In this document: piece by piece, positions 4,503-5,977 of the stretch
Position numbering within the stretch: position 1 is the stretch's first letter
How the letters are laid out: each line of letters starts with the position of its first letter
Assembly (NCBI GenBank): GCA_937876275.1
Contig: CALFIA010000125.1
Location: 1-5,977 of the forward strand
Reading direction: 5' to 3'
From: an uncultured Actinomycetes bacterium
GTDB lineage: Bacteria; Actinomycetota; Actinomycetes; S36-B12
Length of the DNA: 5,977 bases
Notes under the pieces: generated by a model
Told to the model about the DNA's origin: nothing
The model's database searches: none
The model's input: the letters and a program-made list of their open reading frames with translations, nothing else
Program-made: the position numbers and the translations under genes

Positions 4503-5977
4503 GTGAGCGGCGCGGGAGCATCAGGGAGCAACTTCGCTCACCTGCACGTGCACACCGAGTACTCGATGCTCGACGGCGCTGCCCGCCTCGATGACCTCTT
4601 CAGCAAGGCTGTCGATCTCGGCATGCCGGCCCTGGCGATGACCGATCACGGCAACCTGTATGGCGCGTACGACTTCTACAAGACCGCCAAGAAGCACGGC
4701 ATCAATCCGATCATCGGGCTTGAGGGCTACTACGCACCGCAGGGTCGCTTCGAGCGACGTCCGTTCGACTTCGGCGGTGGCTTCGACGAAGGAACGCCGG
4801 AAGATCCGGGTGCAGGCCGCGGCAAGCAGAGCTACACGCACATGACCTTGTGGGCAGAGAACACCGCAGGCATGCACAACCTGTTCCGCCTGTCGTCACT
4901 GGCCAGCCTCGAGGGGTACTACCACAAGCCGCGCTTCGACCGAGAGCTTCTCGAGCGCTACGGCAAGGGCCTGATCGGCACCACCGGCTGCCCCAGCGGT
5001 GAGGTCAATCGCTGGCTGCAGGCAGGCAACTACGACAAGGCGCTTGCTGCGGCAGCCGACTTCCGCGACATCCTCGGCGCGGGCAATTACTTCTGCGAGC
5101 TGATGGATCACGGGCTCGAGATCGAGACCCGCTTTCGTCAGGATCTGCTGAAGATCGCACGCGCACTTGACCTGCCGCTGATCGCCACGAATGACCTGCA
5201 CTACGTGCACGAGGCTGATGCGGCTACGCACGATGTGCTGCTGTGCATCGGCACGCGCACCACCATGGATGACCCGAAGCGCTTCCGCTTCGACGCGCGT
5301 GACTTCTACCTGAAGTCTTCCGAGGAAATGCGCAAGGTCTGGAGCGAGCTGCCCGAGGCCTGCGACAACACGCTGCTTATTGCCGAGCGCTGCCACGTCG
5401 AGTTCAACGAGGGCGCGAACCTCATGCCGGCCTTCCCGATCCCCGAGGGGGAGAGCGAGGAGTCGTGGCTGGTCAAGGAGGTCGAGCTCGGCCTGCATAA
5501 GCGCTTCGGTGACGTGATCCCCGAGAACGTGCGCAAGCAGGCCGAGTACGAAGTCGGCGTTATCTGCCAGATGGGCTTCCCGGGCTACTTCCTGGTGACC
5601 GCCGACTTGGTGAAATACGCGAAGGACAACGGCATTCGCGTAGGCCCAGGTCGTGGATCTGCTGCGGGCGCGATGATCGCCTACGCACTGGGCATCACTG
5701 AGCTTGATCCGATCAAGCACGGCCTGCTCTTCGAGCGGTTCCTCAACCCCGAGCGCGTCTCGATGCCCGATATCGACATGGACTTCGACGAGCGTCGTCG
5801 CTCCGACATGATCCGCTACGCCACTCAGAAGTACGGCGAGGAGCGCGTCGCGCAGATCATCACGTATGGCTCGATCAAGGCGAAGGCTGCGATCAAGGAC
5901 TCTGCGCGCGTGCTCGGCTACCCGTATGCACTCGGTGATCGCATCACCAAGGCGATGCCGCCGTCAGTCATGGGGAA
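4503..5977 (+). CDS. dnaE: DNA polymerase III alpha subunit (replicative), 3' end outside the window
   Basis: This is the catalytic subunit of the replicative polymerase. The frame is open for 491 codons to the right edge; full-length family members have about 1,150-1,200 residues, so less than half is present. The GTG at 4503 is chosen because AAGG (4492-4495) sits at a normal distance and the PHP domain begins ten residues in. The PHP metal site appears complete: HLHVH (H15, H17), D24, H49 in MTDHGN, E74, H113, C163 in TTGCPSGEV, and D231/H233 in ATNDLHY. This predicts intrinsic 3'-5' proofreading as in mycobacterial DnaE1. The polymerase domain follows, with GRGSAAG at 383-389 and PDIDMDFDE, where D425 and D427 are the first two catalytic aspartates. 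The TPEDPGAGRGKQSYTHMTLW insertion style is actinobacterial. The remaining fingers, beta-binding and C-terminal domains are missing. Confidence 0.96.
   Translation, partial: MSGAGASGSNFAHLHVHTEYSMLDGAARLDDLFSKAVDLGMPALAMTDHGNLYGAYDFYKTAKKHGINPIIGLEGYYAPQGRFERRPFDFGGGFDEGTPEDPGAGRGKQSYTHMTLWAENTAGMHNLFRLSSLASLEGYYHKPRFDRELLERYGKGLIGTTGCPSGEVNRWLQAGNYDKALAAAADFRDILGAGNYFCELMDHGLEIETRFRQDLLKIARALDLPLIATNDLHYVHEADAATHDVLLCIGTRTTMDDPKRFRFDARDFYLKSSEEMRKVWSELPEACDNTLLIAERCHVEFNEGANLMPAFPIPEGESEESWLVKEVELGLHKRFGDVIPENVRKQAEYEVGVICQMGFPGYFLVTADLVKYAKDNGIRVGPGRGSAAGAMIAYALGITELDPIKHGLLFERFLNPERVSMPDIDMDFDERRRSDMIRYATQKYGEERVAQIITYGSIKAKAAIKDSARVLGYPYALGDRITKAMPPSVMG

Noticed and set aside
4896..5720. 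274-codon minus-strand open frame
   Set aside because: It lies wholly within dnaE, whose PHP and polymerase motifs are uninterrupted; the antisense protein has no recognisable domain.

Overview
The window looks like chromosomal DNA from an actinobacterium. It is moderately high in GC (sampled lines: 40/60 in dnaE at 4981-5040, 33/60 in the repeat gene at 1021-1080). It uses many GTG starts, carries the actinobacterial order lspA - RluA-family pseudouridine synthase - dnaE, and its DnaE has an intact PHP exonuclease site of the kind typical of this phylum. The species cannot be named from the sequence alone.

The left half (1-2765) is accessory. It opens with the 3' end of an MNT nucleotidyltransferase (mntA-like antitoxin) overlapping by four bases a HEPN/DUF86 ribonuclease toxin (hepT-like), both on the + strand. 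A second, complete module of the same class lies at 1924-2765 on the - strand. Its nucleotidyltransferase carries an extra N-terminal helix-turn-helix, and a perfect 6-3-6 inverted repeat covers that gene's start codon, suggesting autoregulation. Between the two modules, on the - strand, is a 380-residue secreted protein. It has a signal peptide, seven tandem repeats of about 42 residues (almost certainly a seven-bladed beta-propeller), and a C-terminal Trp-rich segment with two cysteines.

The right half (2883-5977, all +) is housekeeping. lspA (prolipoprotein signal peptidase) overlaps a 23S rRNA pseudouridine synthase gene by one base (TAATG). After a roughly 110-base gap with two GC-rich hairpins comes dnaE, the replicative DNA polymerase III alpha subunit, which runs off the right edge after about 491 codons.

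The two toxin-antitoxin modules probably act independently: each nucleotidyltransferase is expected to AMPylate a tyrosine on its partner HEPN RNase and so silence it. The sequence does not show a functional link between them and the propeller protein. The arrangement, with two distinct modules pointing inward at one surface-protein gene beside a core operon, is the most unusual feature of the window and suggests an accessory-gene hotspot.
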